From: Arthrobacter sp. MYb229
Lineage (GTDB): Bacteria > Actinomycetota > Actinomycetes > Actinomycetales > Micrococcaceae
Direction: 5' to 3'
Assembly (NCBI RefSeq): GCF_002975405.1
Contig: NZ_PCPS01000006.1
Span: forward strand, 1 to 64,000
DNA: 64,000 nt
Made by a program: the position numbers and the translations under genes
The notes under the pieces: model-generated
Database searches by the model: none
Told to the model about the DNA's origin: nothing
What the model saw: only the letters and a program-made list of their open reading frames with translations
Shown: positions 45,755 to 55,015 of the stretch, one piece after another
Position numbering within the stretch: the stretch's first letter is position 1
How the letters are laid out: every line of letters starts with the position of its first letter

Positions 45755-46342
45755 TTAGGACTGCTCGGCGATTCGCTGCAGGGTGGAGCGCTGTTGCTTC
45801 CATTGCTCAGCGCTAAAGCCGGGGATATTTCTCGCCTGTTCACGCAGTCCTACCTGTCCGTCGAGAAGCTCTCGGACGATATCAAGATGCCCAGCATGCC
45901 GGGAGGTTTCCGCGATCATATGAACAATGAGATGCTCCACGGTGGTATGCCGATGCACTGACCACCAGGGGACCTCAGCCGGGGACTCTAAGTTTAATTC
46001 ATCGAGCGTCTGCTCGGCGAATGCGATGGACTTTCGATACAACGCGAGAACATCTTCTACGGAGAAGCTGGCGGGAGGCAGGAAGTCGATCTGCGGATCA
46101 TCGCTTTGCAGTAGTTGAAGCACATGCCGATCGTTGGGCACACGACCTAGGCACTCGCCGAAATAACCGTATTCGGTGATTGCTAGATGGTAGATGACAC
46201 CAAGCATGTGTGTTCCGGTATCCGTCATGGGACGGCGGGCCAACTCTTCGGAGAGTCCCTGACACTTCCAGAGCACGGTGTTTCGGGCCTCGTTCAAATA
46301 GTTCCGAAGTCTCTTGGAGGACGGATTGCTATCGGTATCCAT
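45755..46342 (-). CDS. DinB-family protein (DUF664)
   Basis: 195 aa, four-helix DinB fold. Metal-binding His are seen in GVIYHLAITEYGYF, and in the pair HLIVHMIAETSRHAGHLDIVRELLDG. Some relatives are mycothiol-dependent transferases; which thiol and substrate cannot be read here. Stand-alone gene. Confidence 0.85.
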   Translation of the reverse strand: MDTDSNPSSKRLRNYLNEARNTVLWKCQGLSEELARRPMTDTGTHMLGVIYHLAITEYGYFGECLGRVPNDRHVLQLLQSDDPQIDFLPPASFSVEDVLALYRKSIAFAEQTLDELNLESPAEVPWWSVHRHTTVEHLIVHMIAETSRHAGHLDIVRELLDGQVGLREQARNIPGFSAEQWKQQRSTLQRIAEQS

Positions 46343-46557
46343 GTGCCGAGTCTAGTTTCATGGCGATTGAATAAACAGCGACGGCGCATTGAGGGCTTGT
46401 TTGCTGACTTCAGGACTGAAGCGTGAGTTCGGCGAAGTTCTCGTTGCCTATTGGTAAACTGACGCAGTGTAGGAACCTGAACCGGATTGGTTTAGCGGAA
46501 TTGTAGGCCGGGTACTGCCAAGCTAGGGCTGCGCCGGTGTCAAAATGGTGGGAGAGC

Positions 46558-47121
46558 ATGAAAACACTGCCCGTAGAGCCCACCGGCTCGTCGATTAATA
46601 TCGGCGCCCGTTTGCGTGGGGTACGCCAAACCCGACGAATGACCATCGACCAGGTGGCCGAAATGTCCGGACTGACCAAGGGGTTCTTGTCTCGCGTGGA
46701 GCGAGACTTGACTAGCCCTTCGGTGTCGACGTTGCTCAGGCTCTGCGAAGTGTTGGGCTTAGAGGTTGGACAGCTCTTCTCAGTACCTGAAACCAAATTG
46801 GTCAGGCTGGAGCACGCGCCGCGAATCGCCTTGGGTGGTCACGGGATCACCGAACAACTGGTCACTCCCCGCGCCGAGACCAGGGTGCAGATGATTAGGG
46901 CAGAGGTCGCGCCTCAGGGCTCGGGGGAAGCCGAGCTGTATTCGGTGGATTGCAAGGTGGAAGTTCTGCACGTGATTTCCGGAGAATTTACCTTGGTTCT
47001 GCCCGAGGACCGCATTGAACTGCAAGCGGGCGATACGGTAACCTTCCCGGGCCGTGAGCCGCACAGTTGGGAGAATACTTCGGACCGGACCGCCGTAGTG
47101 ACCTGGACGCTGTTGCTCTGA
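46558..47121 (+). CDS. XRE-cupin transcriptional regulator
   Basis: 187 aa, ATG 46558 with GGGAG five bases upstream (a GTG at 46537 has none). HTH at about 17-60: RLRGVRQTRRMTIDQVAEMSGLTKGFLSRVERDLTSPS. C-terminal cupin at about 105-187: VLHVISGEFTLVLPEDRIELQAGDTVTFPGREPHSWENTSDR. Regulators of this kind sense small metabolites and control amine or amino-acid degradation. It lies upstream of the agmatinase pair and could be its regulator, which is an inference. Confidence 0.88.
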   Translation: MKTLPVEPTGSSINIGARLRGVRQTRRMTIDQVAEMSGLTKGFLSRVERDLTSPSVSTLLRLCEVLGLEVGQLFSVPETKLVRLEHAPRIALGGHGITEQLVTPRAETRVQMIRAEVAPQGSGEAELYSVDCKVEVLHVISGEFTLVLPEDRIELQAGDTVTFPGREPHSWENTSDRTAVVTWTLLL

Positions 47122-47259
47122 CCAAAACCGCAGTGCGCTTTTGAAGGGCTTGCGCGTTTTCCGTCTGTGCCGGGTTTCGGCCGGGCAAAGCCCAAAGCGT
47201 ATCCTTGACATAGCGTCAACAACTTTTCTCGACGCCGATAAATAACCGAAGGGAGCTCC

Positions 47260-47673
47260 GTGACGGAAAGCGAGCCACGGGCTGAACTGGTCGAACTGCG
47301 CTCCGCGAGCTGGTGGATGTCTGCAATTCTCGGTGTCTTAATTGGTGTGACCATGACATTGATCCGCACTCAACGTTATTTCTTCATCGCTGGGGCGGCG
47401 ATTCTGGCGGGGGTCATTCTGGTCATCGGCTTACGCACTATTCACCGTCGTTCTCAATACCCGCAGATGGCACAGGCGAAAACCTCTTGGGTATATGCGG
47501 TGTGGACGCTGGTGCTACTAGTGCTTGCCGGGCCCGTCCAGCTGGTATATGTGGCGGATGAACTCGACGAGATTGCGATTAAGTCCTTCGTGCTTTCGGC
47601 AGGTTTCTGTTTTGGGTTCCATGAGGTGGACCGGGCATTGGTAGCGAGCAGCAAGAAGTCCTTCGAAGGCTAG
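47260..47673 (+). CDS. Small membrane protein of unknown function
   Basis: 137 aa from GTG 47260, with GGGAG in front. Helices near residues 19-35, 40-58 and 75-97, and a last hydrophobic stretch near 105-120. Followed by the ROK kinase gene after 34 bases. I do not recognise the family. Confidence 0.75.
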   Translation: MTESEPRAELVELRSASWWMSAILGVLIGVTMTLIRTQRYFFIAGAAILAGVILVIGLRTIHRRSQYPQMAQAKTSWVYAVWTLVLLVLAGPVQLVYVADELDEIAIKSFVLSAGFCFGFHEVDRALVASSKKSFEG

Positions 47674-47707
47674 CTGCTGAACTACATGCACGCATTGGGA
47701 GGGTGAA

Positions 47708-48664
47708 ATGTCTACCGAAAACCTTGCGGTCGGCATAGACATCGGCGGGACGAAGATCGCCGGGGGCGTGGTCGATGGCCACGGCCGGATTCTTCGCCGA
47801 AGCTTCCGCCCTACTCCGGGCCGGAGCGCAGCCTTGACCGAAGATTCTATTGCCGAGGTAGTCAGCGAGCTCAGCGACGGGGATGCTCATATGCCCGTGG
47901 GCGTCGGGGTCGCCGGCTGGATTAACCGAAGCGGTTCGCATGTCCTCTTCTCCCCGCATCTTGCATGGCGTGATGAGCCGGTGCGTGAACGTCTTGAGTC
48001 GAAGATGAACCGCCAGGTCGTCCTGAATAATGATGCCGACGCCGCAGGGTGGGCCGAGCATCGTTTCGGAGCTGCGCGAGGCGAAGAGCTGAGCGTCTGC
48101 CTGACCCTTGGCACGGGTATCGGCGGTGCCATCATGTTCGGCAACAGTATTCTGCGTGGCAGTTTTGGCGTCGCAGGGGAGTTCGGGCACCAGACTTTGG
48201 TGGTGGACGGCCATCGTTGCCCGTGCGGAAATCGAGGGTGCTGGGAACAATACGCGTCGGGCAACGCACTGGGCCGTGAAGGCGCGGAGCTTGTCCGGTT
48301 GGATTCTCCGCGGGCGCATAGCCTGCGTGAAGCCTGCCATGCGGATCCAGCCAAGGTGAGCGGAGCGATGGTGACGGCATTGGCGGTCAATGGCGACCCT
48401 GCCTGCATGGAGCTCATCGATGAGATGGGCCGATGGCTCGGGAGGGGAATCTCGAATCTTGTGGCTGTGCTGGATCCTGGTGTCGTGGTCATCGGCGGGG
48501 GACTAGGGTCTGCTTCTACCTGCCTGGTCGAACAGGCGGAGGCCTCCTACCGGCAGTTACTGCCGGGGCGAGGCTACCGGCCGTTTGCTCGCGTTGTACG
48601 AGCCGAGCTTGGCTCGGATGCCGGGCTGATCGGCGCTGCGGACTTGGCCCGGTGGCACGGGTAA
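47708..48664 (+). CDS. ROK-family sugar kinase (glucokinase-like)
   Basis: 318 aa. ATP loop GIDIGGTKIAGGVV at residues 10-23, GVGVAGWINRSG, active-site LNNDADAAGWAEHRFG with the catalytic Asp, and the zinc site CPCGNRGCWE. This is an enzyme, unlike the ROK regulator at 31225. It probably phosphorylates glucose. GGGAGGG lies four bases before ATG 47708. Confidence 0.9.
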   Translation: MSTENLAVGIDIGGTKIAGGVVDGHGRILRRSFRPTPGRSAALTEDSIAEVVSELSDGDAHMPVGVGVAGWINRSGSHVLFSPHLAWRDEPVRERLESKMNRQVVLNNDADAAGWAEHRFGAARGEELSVCLTLGTGIGGAIMFGNSILRGSFGVAGEFGHQTLVVDGHRCPCGNRGCWEQYASGNALGREGAELVRLDSPRAHSLREACHADPAKVSGAMVTALAVNGDPACMELIDEMGRWLGRGISNLVAVLDPGVVVIGGGLGSASTCLVEQAEASYRQLLPGRGYRPFARVVRAELGSDAGLIGAADLARWHG

Positions 48665-48728
48665 CTCGTTTCCTGCGAATGCGCACTATTCGCTTCATCG
48701 CATTTTCACGTTCCAAATCAGCGACCTA

Positions 48729-48764
48729 ATCCCGCAACCCAATCGGTGTTGCGGGATCGCTGTT
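48729..48764 (+). terminator. Terminator of the ROK kinase gene
   Basis: ATCCCGCAAC (48729-48738) pairs with GTTGCGGGAT (48748-48757), followed by CGCTGTTTT. Confidence 0.75.
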
Positions 48765-48810
48765 TTAACCAGCAAAAACCGGTTTTCGTGGCTTCGCTGT
48801 TGATTGCACC

Positions 48811-48839
48811 TTGACGGTCGGCGCACCGATAAATAGCAT
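48811..48839 (+). promoter_or_regulatory. Promoter candidate of the agmatinase operon
   Basis: TTGACG (48811-48816), a 17-base spacer and TAGCAT (48834-48839). A start site near 48846 would place the GGGAGGAAACTC ribosome site of the upstream ORF right at the 5' end. Confidence 0.45.
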
Positions 48840-48851
48840 GGGAGGAAACTC

Positions 48852-48947
48852 ATGTTTCATATTAGGCAACTCTTGTCGAGTGTGCCGGGAAGAAGCGCTC
48901 ATGAAGGAAGTCCGGATCGAAGAAAATGGGAACATCGGACCCATTAA
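48852..48947 (+). CDS. Possible upstream ORF or leader peptide of agmatinase
   Basis: 31 codons from ATG 48852, with the best ribosome site of the region (GGAGGAAACTC) just before it. The frame overlaps the first 15 codons of agmatinase in another phase. The peptide has several Arg and His (e.g. [10 protein letters not shown] at the end). It may be an Arg-sensing leader or a translation-coupling ORF; it could also be chance. Confidence 0.35.
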   Translation: MFHIRQLLSSVPGRSAHEGSPDRRKWEHRTH

Positions 48948-49887
48948 TGCCGCGGTAATTCCGCGCTATGCCGGAGGCGGCACCTATGCACGGCTTCCGC
49001 GGCTGGACCAAGTCCAGAAATCCGATATCAAGATCGTCGGTGTTCCTTTTGACTCCGGTGTTTCCTACCGTTCCGGCGCACGTTTTGGAGCAAACCACGT
49101 CCGTGAGTCCTCTCGGTTGATCCGCCCATACAACCCGGCCACCGAGGTTTCCCCCTTCGCTTTGAGCCAGGTTTCCGACGCCGGTGATATGGCGGTCAAC
49201 CCGTTCAACATCAACGAGGCCATCGAGACCATCGAGCACAATGCGCTGGAGCTGACCGAAGACGGTTCAACGCTGGTGACCATTGGTGGCGACCACACCA
49301 TCGCATTGCCCTTGTTGCGTGCGGCCTCGCAACGTGCCGGTGCGCCGGTAGCAATGTTGCATTTCGACGCCCACCTGGATACCTGGGACACCTACTTCGG
49401 AGCCGAATACACCCACGGAACCCCTTTCCGGCGGGCGGTGGAGGAAGGCATTCTCGATACCGAGGCGATCTGCCATGTAGGAACCCGAGGCCCGCTCTAC
49501 GGCAAAAAAGACCTCGAAGACGACAAGCGCTTCGGTTTCGGCATCGTCACCAGCTCAGATGTCTACTATCAGGGCGTGCAAGAGATCGTCGCGAAACTTC
49601 GGGACCGCATCGGCAACCGCCCATTGTACATTTCGGTCGATATCGACGTGCTGGATCCGGCGCACGCACCGGGCACCGGCACCCCGGAAGCAGGCGGCAT
49701 CACCAGCCGCGAACTGCTGGAAATCTTGCGCGGCTTGCGCGGGCTGAAAATCGTGGGAGCCGATATCGTGGAGGTGGCACCGGCATACGATCATGCGGAG
49801 CTAACCGGCGTCGCTGCCTCACATGTCACCTATGACCTGATCAGCCTGATCAGCGAATACCGTCAGCTGAACGGACAGAACAACTAA
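48901..49887 (+). CDS. speB: Agmatinase-family ureohydrolase
   Basis: 328 aa. Dinuclear Mn site: GGDHTIALP near 135, FDAHLDTWD near 160, and [22 protein letters not shown] near 244. Such enzymes cut agmatine to putrescine and urea, but close relatives act on guanidinobutyrate, guanidinopropionate or guanidine, so the substrate is not certain. Start ATG 48901 with GGAAG nine bases upstream; the frame is open further upstream without family match. Its stop overlaps the ATG of the ThDP enzyme (TAATG). Confidence 0.88.
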   Translation: MKEVRIEENGNIGPINAAVIPRYAGGGTYARLPRLDQVQKSDIKIVGVPFDSGVSYRSGARFGANHVRESSRLIRPYNPATEVSPFALSQVSDAGDMAVNPFNINEAIETIEHNALELTEDGSTLVTIGGDHTIALPLLRAASQRAGAPVAMLHFDAHLDTWDTYFGAEYTHGTPFRRAVEEGILDTEAICHVGTRGPLYGKKDLEDDKRFGFGIVTSSDVYYQGVQEIVAKLRDRIGNRPLYISVDIDVLDPAHAPGTGTPEAGGITSRELLEILRGLRGLKIVGADIVEVAPAYDHAELTGVAASHVTYDLISLISEYRQLNGQNN

Positions 49888-51560
49888 TGGGCAACGAAGT
49901 ACAACGTAACGGTGGAGATCTCGTCGTTGAGACGCTGACAGCGCTCGGCGCGAAAACGGTCTTCGGCATTCCTGGACAACATGCGCTGGGGCTGTTCGAT
50001 GCGCTCTCACGCTCCAATCTGCAATTCATTTCTTCCCGGGTAGAAAACAACTCGGCCTTCGCCGCCGACGGCTACAGCAGGGCCACTGGAGAGGTCGGAG
50101 TGCTTTTCCTCTCTACCGGCCCGGGAGCGCTGACCGCCCTCGCCGGATTGCAGGAAGCCTATGCCACCGGCGTGCCCATGGTGGTGGTTGCCAGCCAGAT
50201 TCCTTTGGATGGACTGGGCGCTCGCCGAAAAGGCATGCTGCACCAGCTCGATGACCAGAAGGCCTCGGCCGCAAACGTCACCAAGTTCCAGCAGACGGTG
50301 CATCACGCCTCGGGTATTCCCTCGGCGATCCAAGATGCCTGGGCGCAGGCGATCACCGTGCCGATGGGGCCGGTCTGGATCGAAGTTCCGCAGGATGTCT
50401 TGCTGGCATCGGTGCTCATTCCTCCGGTGCGTGATGCCCTTGCCGAAGCCTACGATCATCCACCACGTGTGGAATTGATCGATGAAGCGGTTCGCTGGCT
50501 TTCGGAAGCAAAGCGACCGGTGGTTGTTGCGGGCGGAGGTGTCCGTCGGGCCCAAGCCGAAAACGAATTGCTGGAGGTGGCCGAGAAGCTCAATGCCCCG
50601 GTGCTTTGCACCCCGGGAGGCAACGGTGCATTCCCGTGGGATCACGAATTGTCTTTGCAATCTTGGGTGGAGGATCGGCATGTCACCGAAGTTCTCGAAG
50701 ATGCTGACGTATTGGTGGTCGTGGGCTCAGCGCTCGGCGAAGTCTCCAGCAACTATTTCTCGCTCGCACCTCGTGGGCACATAATCCAAATTGATGCCGA
50801 ACCGCGCGTCCTTGAGTCAAATACGCCAGCATTGGGTATCCGCGCGGATGCCAAGGCGGCGTTGCAGTTCCTAACTTCGAAGCTTAAGGAAGTAAGCCTG
50901 CCCAACGGGCCAGATTGGCATGGGCAGAGCCCGACTCAAGTCGTCACCCAGACCTTGGCAAAGGTGCAGGCACGGCTGGCGGAGCAGGGCCTGGACCATG
51001 AACGAAGGTTCATGGCTGATATCCGCGAGGCAGTGCCCGCGAAAATGCAGACCTTCTGGGATATGACCATTGCGGCTTATTGGGGTTGGAGCTGCTGGGA
51101 TTCGCGCCAGGGAGAGTTCCATTCGGCGCAGGGTGCCGGTGGCCTAGGTTTCGGTTTCCCCTCGGCCATTGGAGGTTCCATCGGCTTGCAGATCGAGGGA
51201 GCTACGCCCGAGCAAGCGCGAGTGCTCGCGGTCTCCGGTGATGGCTCGTCGATGTACTCCATTGCAGAATTAGCCACGGCAAAACAGCACAACGTGCCGG
51301 TCACTTGGCTGATCGTTGACGACGGTGGTTATGGAATTCTGCGTGAATACATGGAAGGGGCTTTTGGCAAGGCAACGGCCACCGAGCTGGAACGCCCGGA
51401 TTTCGTTGCCTTAGCCCAGGCTTTCGGAGTTCCTGCGCGACTGGTCGAAGCTGACCAGATCGGTGACGCGTTACGCGAGTCATTCGCCGGAGAAGGCCCA
51501 AATGTCATCGTGGTTCAGACGCTCTTACGCATGTTCGCCCCGACGCATTTAGGCGAGTAA
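49887..51560 (+). CDS. Thiamine diphosphate enzyme, acetolactate-synthase-like
   Basis: 557 aa. N-terminal Pyr domain with GAKTVFGIPGQHALGLFDAL and the activating Glu in SRVENNSAFAADGYSRATG. A central Rossmann-like domain (PVVVAGGGVRRAQ) follows, and the ThDP-binding loop GDGSSMYSIAELATAKQHNVPVTWLIVDD near 450, where the canonical NN end is DD. It is not housekeeping IlvB: there is no regulatory subunit gene, and it is translationally coupled to agmatinase. Its role is probably a decarboxylase or ligase step in guanidino or amino-acid catabolism. Confidence 0.78.
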   Translation: MGNEVQRNGGDLVVETLTALGAKTVFGIPGQHALGLFDALSRSNLQFISSRVENNSAFAADGYSRATGEVGVLFLSTGPGALTALAGLQEAYATGVPMVVVASQIPLDGLGARRKGMLHQLDDQKASAANVTKFQQTVHHASGIPSAIQDAWAQAITVPMGPVWIEVPQDVLLASVLIPPVRDALAEAYDHPPRVELIDEAVRWLSEAKRPVVVAGGGVRRAQAENELLEVAEKLNAPVLCTPGGNGAFPWDHELSLQSWVEDRHVTEVLEDADVLVVVGSALGEVSSNYFSLAPRGHIIQIDAEPRVLESNTPALGIRADAKAALQFLTSKLKEVSLPNGPDWHGQSPTQVVTQTLAKVQARLAEQGLDHERRFMADIREAVPAKMQTFWDMTIAAYWGWSCWDSRQGEFHSAQGAGGLGFGFPSAIGGSIGLQIEGATPEQARVLAVSGDGSSMYSIAELATAKQHNVPVTWLIVDDGGYGILREYMEGAFGKATATELERPDFVALAQAFGVPARLVEADQIGDALRESFAGEGPNVIVVQTLLRMFAPTHLGE

Positions 51561-51567
51561 GGCATAG

Positions 51568-51597
51568 CTTCGGCGCCCTTCGAAGGGGGCGCCGAAG
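51568..51597. terminator. Hairpin terminator candidate
   Basis: CTTCGGCGCCC (51568-51578) pairs with GGGCGCCGAAG (51587-51597). It lies between converging genes; no T-run. Confidence 0.6.
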
Positions 51598-51606
51598 TGA
51601 CTCTTG

Positions 51607-51819
51607 TTAGTGCGTGAAGTGGTAAACCACGCCAAACATTAATGTGGAGAAGCCCAGGCTGATGCCTATGAGCAGTGGCACCCAGTCTAGGGACTGGCTT
51701 GCCAACATCACTGCGAAGATACCGAAGAGCAACATGGCTCCGATTCCTCCGAGGATCAACCCTCCGCCACCATGATGCTGCACGGCGGAATGTGCAGTTC
51801 GTTGGATACGTGGTGTCAT
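51607..51819 (-). CDS. Small membrane protein
   Basis: 70 aa. A basic, His-rich N-terminus (TPRIQRTAHSAVQHHGG) is followed by two hydrophobic segments (LILGGIGAMLLFGIFAVML, then VPLLIGISLGFSTLMFGVVYHF). No recognised family. Confidence 0.6.
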   Translation of the reverse strand: MTPRIQRTAHSAVQHHGGGGLILGGIGAMLLFGIFAVMLASQSLDWVPLLIGISLGFSTLMFGVVYHFTH

Positions 51820-51881
51820 GCACTCATGGTACGACCGAAGCCAAGCAATCTGCGGTGCACCGGATAAGAATCTGGGTATTG

Positions 51882-52757
51882 TCAGATTTGTTTGACTTGG
51901 CTCTGGCTTCTCAACTGATGAACCCGCGAGGCTGATCGAGCCAACGACTCGTAGTCGGCGCCTGGGCCTTGGGCGATGAAACCTTCGCAGAGATGGTCAG
52001 CGGCCACCTGCTTGCCGAAAGCCAAGCCTCGGTAACTTCCGCCGGACATTCGAATCAGGTGCGCTCCCGCGGCCACGTCCCAAGGCTTCGTATCGAACCC
52101 CACGCTTGCATCGCACCAGCCGGCGGCCACATGAGCGAGCCCCAGAGCGGCAGAAACTTTGCGCCGCACGGTGGCGAAATCCTGAATCCACTGCCCAAAG
52201 AGCTCAAGCGCCAATGGGCCGTCCTTAAGCATGGACTCGGCTCCCGGGTAATCTGTCATCAAGTTTGCGCGTGCTTGTTCAGGTCGATTGCCTGGGCTCA
52301 ACAATTCCCCATTGTGATAAGCAGCCTGACTATTGGCACTGAACTGATCTCCGGAGATCGGATCGACTATTGCTGCTGCGACCAACTCGTTGTCGATTGC
52401 CGCGGCAATTGAAATGCAGAAGAACGCGACGCCGTGAACGAAATTACTGGTTCCGTCAATAGGGTCCACAATCCATTGCACTTCGGTCGGGGAGGCTATG
52501 CCTGAGTCCGCGGCTATGTTCTCTTCGCCGAGTACCCAAGACTTTGGGAAGGCCTCGCGTAGCGACTGGGTAATGATCTCTTGGCTTTGCCGGTCTACAT
52601 CGGTGACGAGATCATGGGCGTTCGTTTTTTCTTCGGCGCCGACACTTCCGCGGAATGCTTCACGAACTTGTGGTGCAGCTTTGAGCGCGGCAATCAGTGC
52701 TGCCTGACGCAGCGATTCGGCCAGAGCTAGTCGGGTGGGAGTCATCTGAGCATTCAC
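51882..52757 (-). CDS. Inositol monophosphatase family protein
   Basis: 291 aa. Metal site GEENI near 98 and WIVDPIDGTSNFVHGVAFF near 115-133, and the late block KPWDVAAGAHLIRMSGG near 243. Members hydrolyse inositol-phosphate, histidinol-phosphate or adenosine-bisphosphate; the substrate is not resolved by the visible residues. Actinobacteria use IMPases in inositol and mycothiol routes. Confidence 0.88.
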   Translation of the reverse strand: MNAQMTPTRLALAESLRQAALIAALKAAPQVREAFRGSVGAEEKTNAHDLVTDVDRQSQEIITQSLREAFPKSWVLGEENIAADSGIASPTEVQWIVDPIDGTSNFVHGVAFFCISIAAAIDNELVAAAIVDPISGDQFSANSQAAYHNGELLSPGNRPEQARANLMTDYPGAESMLKDGPLALELFGQWIQDFATVRRKVSAALGLAHVAAGWCDASVGFDTKPWDVAAGAHLIRMSGGSYRGLAFGKQVAADHLCEGFIAQGPGADYESLARSASRVHQLRSQSQVKQI

Positions 52758-53030
52758 GGTTCCACCCTATCTTGGTGTTCTAAGTGCACCTTAATCTTTT
52801 TGACTGAGACCGCTGGCAGAAGAGCGAAGTCTGAGAAGAAGCATTCACGAACCAAGTAATACGACGCCCAATAGTGTTCAAAACCGCAGGATCTCAGGAG
52901 CATGGGAGCCTGGTGCACTGCGGTATTGGCGAACGCCGGCACCGGAATCCGCGAGGAACGAAATCCCGCAGCGCAAAAGTGCAGCGGGGTGTTCAGCGCC
53001 CACATTGACAGGGGAAGATAGACTTCAAAT

Positions 53031-53750
53031 ATGAGTAGCATGCAACCGATCTCGCCCAAAGAATCGTTGACCGAGCAAGTCACCACGAAGATCCGCGCTG
53101 CTATCGTGTCCGGCGAAATGACCCCGGACAACCATTATTCGGCAATTGCTATCTCCGAAAAGCTCGGAGTTTCACGCACTCCGGTCCGCGAAGCGCTGCA
53201 GCTACTAGAAAAAGAGGGCATCGTGACCGTCGCGAAAAATCGTGGCGTGCGCGTGAACCAGATTTCGCTAGACGACATCGTGGAGGTATTTCAGGTCCGG
53301 CTGATCGTCGAGCCACCTGCAGCCGCACGAGCCGTGCTCAATGCTAGCGAAGAAGACCTCGGAACTCTTCGTGAGCTGCACCGTGAAATGCTTGAGGTGG
53401 GGCAGACCGGGGATGGCCGGGCAACGCTGGAGGCAGATAAAAAGTTCCACCTCTATCTGCTAAGCCTGGCAAGCAACGCCAAACTTGACGGCATCGTGGG
53501 GGAGTTGCGCAACCTGGTGCTCGCGCACGGACAAGTAACGATTCCTCAGGCCAGAACCAGCCAAGACCTGGCCAGCGATCGAGATGAATTGATGAAGTCC
53601 ATCTTGGAACGTGACCCATCTGGCGCGGCTACTGCGATGCGCAACCACGTGCTTCGTACTGCGCAGATGCTCGTGACGGCTGTCTGCGCGCGGACCCCGG
53701 GACTTGAGGCCGAGCGCTATTTGACGCGCTTGGACGAATTGATCTTCTAG
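53031..53750 (+). CDS. GntR-family regulator, FCD subgroup
   Basis: 239 aa. N-terminal winged helix (SLTEQVTTKIRAAIVSGEMTP, SAIAISEKLGVSRTPVREALQLLEKEGIV) and a C-terminal FCD domain with the metal ligands expected in DKKFHLYLLSLA and MRNHVLRTA. Regulators of this type respond to carboxylic acids. The adjacent catabolic genes and two palindromes at 53770-53813 suggest it controls them. ATG 53031 is used; ATG 53040 is also possible. Confidence 0.88.
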   Translation: MSSMQPISPKESLTEQVTTKIRAAIVSGEMTPDNHYSAIAISEKLGVSRTPVREALQLLEKEGIVTVAKNRGVRVNQISLDDIVEVFQVRLIVEPPAAARAVLNASEEDLGTLRELHREMLEVGQTGDGRATLEADKKFHLYLLSLASNAKLDGIVGELRNLVLAHGQVTIPQARTSQDLASDRDELMKSILERDPSGAATAMRNHVLRTAQMLVTAVCARTPGLEAERYLTRLDELIF

Positions 53751-53769
53751 AGCCATAAACATATAGGGG

Positions 53770-53790
53770 TGGTCTTGAACACAGAGACCA
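53770..53790. promoter_or_regulatory. Inverted repeat 1 before the CoA-transferase gene
   Basis: TGGTCT-N9-AGACCA. It lies 65 bases before the CoA-transferase start and 20 bases past the regulator stop. A possible operator of the GntR protein. Confidence 0.4.
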
Positions 53791-53801
53791 TTTGCCATAC
53801 A

Positions 53802-53813
53802 GTTGCATGCAAC
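53802..53813. promoter_or_regulatory. Palindrome 2 before the CoA-transferase gene
   Basis: GTTGCATGCAAC, a perfect 12-bp palindrome flanked by ACA and TGT, 42 bases before the start codon. Together with the repeat at 53770 it could be the GntR operator. Confidence 0.45.
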
Positions 53814-53855
53814 ATGTAACAACGTTTTTTCGATGACGAGAACGTAGGTAACCCG

Positions 53856-55001
53856 ATGACTCAACCAATGCAAGGAATCAAGGTCGTTGACCTCTCCCGC
53901 ATCCTCGCCGGTCCGTTATGCACCATGACGCTGGCCGATTTTGGCGCCGAGGTGCTGAAAGTAGAAAGCCGAGATGGAGATGAAACCAGGGCATGGTTGC
54001 CGCCGGTCACCGAAGACGGGGTGAGTACCTACTATTCGGCAGTGAACCGCAATAAGCAGGCAATCGTTGTAGATTTCAACAACTCCGCGGAACTAACCGA
54101 GCTGCGCGAGATCATCCGAGATGCCGACGTTGTCGTGGAAAATTTTCGTCCGGGCGTGCTCGCCAAGTTCGGCCTGGACTACGAGTCCTTGAGAGCATCG
54201 AATCCTGCGTTGGTCTACTGCTCAATTTCGGGATTTGGCGATGGGCTCGGCGCCTCGCTGCCAGGCTTCGATCTTCTGGTTCAAGCGGTCGGAGGCCTGA
54301 TGAGCATCACCGGTGAGCCCGATGGAACGCCAAGCAAGGTGGGAGTGGCGCTGGTTGATGTCCTCGCGGCACAGAACGCCACGACGGGAATACTCTTGGC
54401 GCTTCGGGAACGGGATATTAGCGGGCAGGGGCAAAATATAGGAATCTCATTGATGACCTCCCTGCTGGCGGGATTGACTAATCAAGCTAGCAGCACCGCG
54501 GTTACCGGTAATCCGCCACCGCGTTTGGGGAACGCACATCCAAGTATTGCGCCCTATGAAACCTTCGCAACTTCTGATGGTGTCATGGTGATCGCGGTGG
54601 GAAACAACCGCCAGTTCACCGCCCTTGGCACAGAGCTGGGACTGACCAACCTGCCGCAAGATCCACGGTTCGCAGACAATCTTTCGCGTGTGCAACACCG
54701 GCAGGAACTCAAAGACCTGATCGAAGAAGTCACCAGGCGAGGATCGGCGGCCCAGTGGACAAATCGACTCATGGAGGTCGGAGTACCTGCAGGAAAGGTT
54801 AACTCGGTTCTTGAAGCCTTGGAGTTCGCCGACGAGCTAGGACTGGAACCGGTGGTAACGATCAACGATCTAAAAACCGGACGAAGCTCCCGGCAAATTG
54901 CCAACCCGATCGTCCTGTCCCGAACTAAGCCCACATATCGGCTAGTGCCCCCGGCCTTGGGTGAACACCAGCATATCTTCCTCAGCACCACCAGCCTCTA
55001 A
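53856..55001 (+). CDS. CaiB/BaiF-family (class III) CoA-transferase
   Basis: 381 aa. Conserved GPLCTMTLADFGAEVLKVE near 18-37, NRNKQAIVVDF, and the catalytic Asp in VGVALVDVLAAQNA near 168. It moves CoA between carboxylic acids without ATP. Placed before a glutaryl-CoA-dehydrogenase-like gene, its most likely acceptor is glutarate, as in SUGCT-type enzymes; this is inference from order. It is the first of four closely spaced genes in one direction. Confidence 0.85.
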   Translation: MTQPMQGIKVVDLSRILAGPLCTMTLADFGAEVLKVESRDGDETRAWLPPVTEDGVSTYYSAVNRNKQAIVVDFNNSAELTELREIIRDADVVVENFRPGVLAKFGLDYESLRASNPALVYCSISGFGDGLGASLPGFDLLVQAVGGLMSITGEPDGTPSKVGVALVDVLAAQNATTGILLALRERDISGQGQNIGISLMTSLLAGLTNQASSTAVTGNPPPRLGNAHPSIAPYETFATSDGVMVIAVGNNRQFTALGTELGLTNLPQDPRFADNLSRVQHRQELKDLIEEVTRRGSAAQWTNRLMEVGVPAGKVNSVLEALEFADELGLEPVVTINDLKTGRSSRQIANPIVLSRTKPTYRLVPPALGEHQHIFLSTTSL

Positions 55002-55015
55002 AGGAGACAGCTCAA

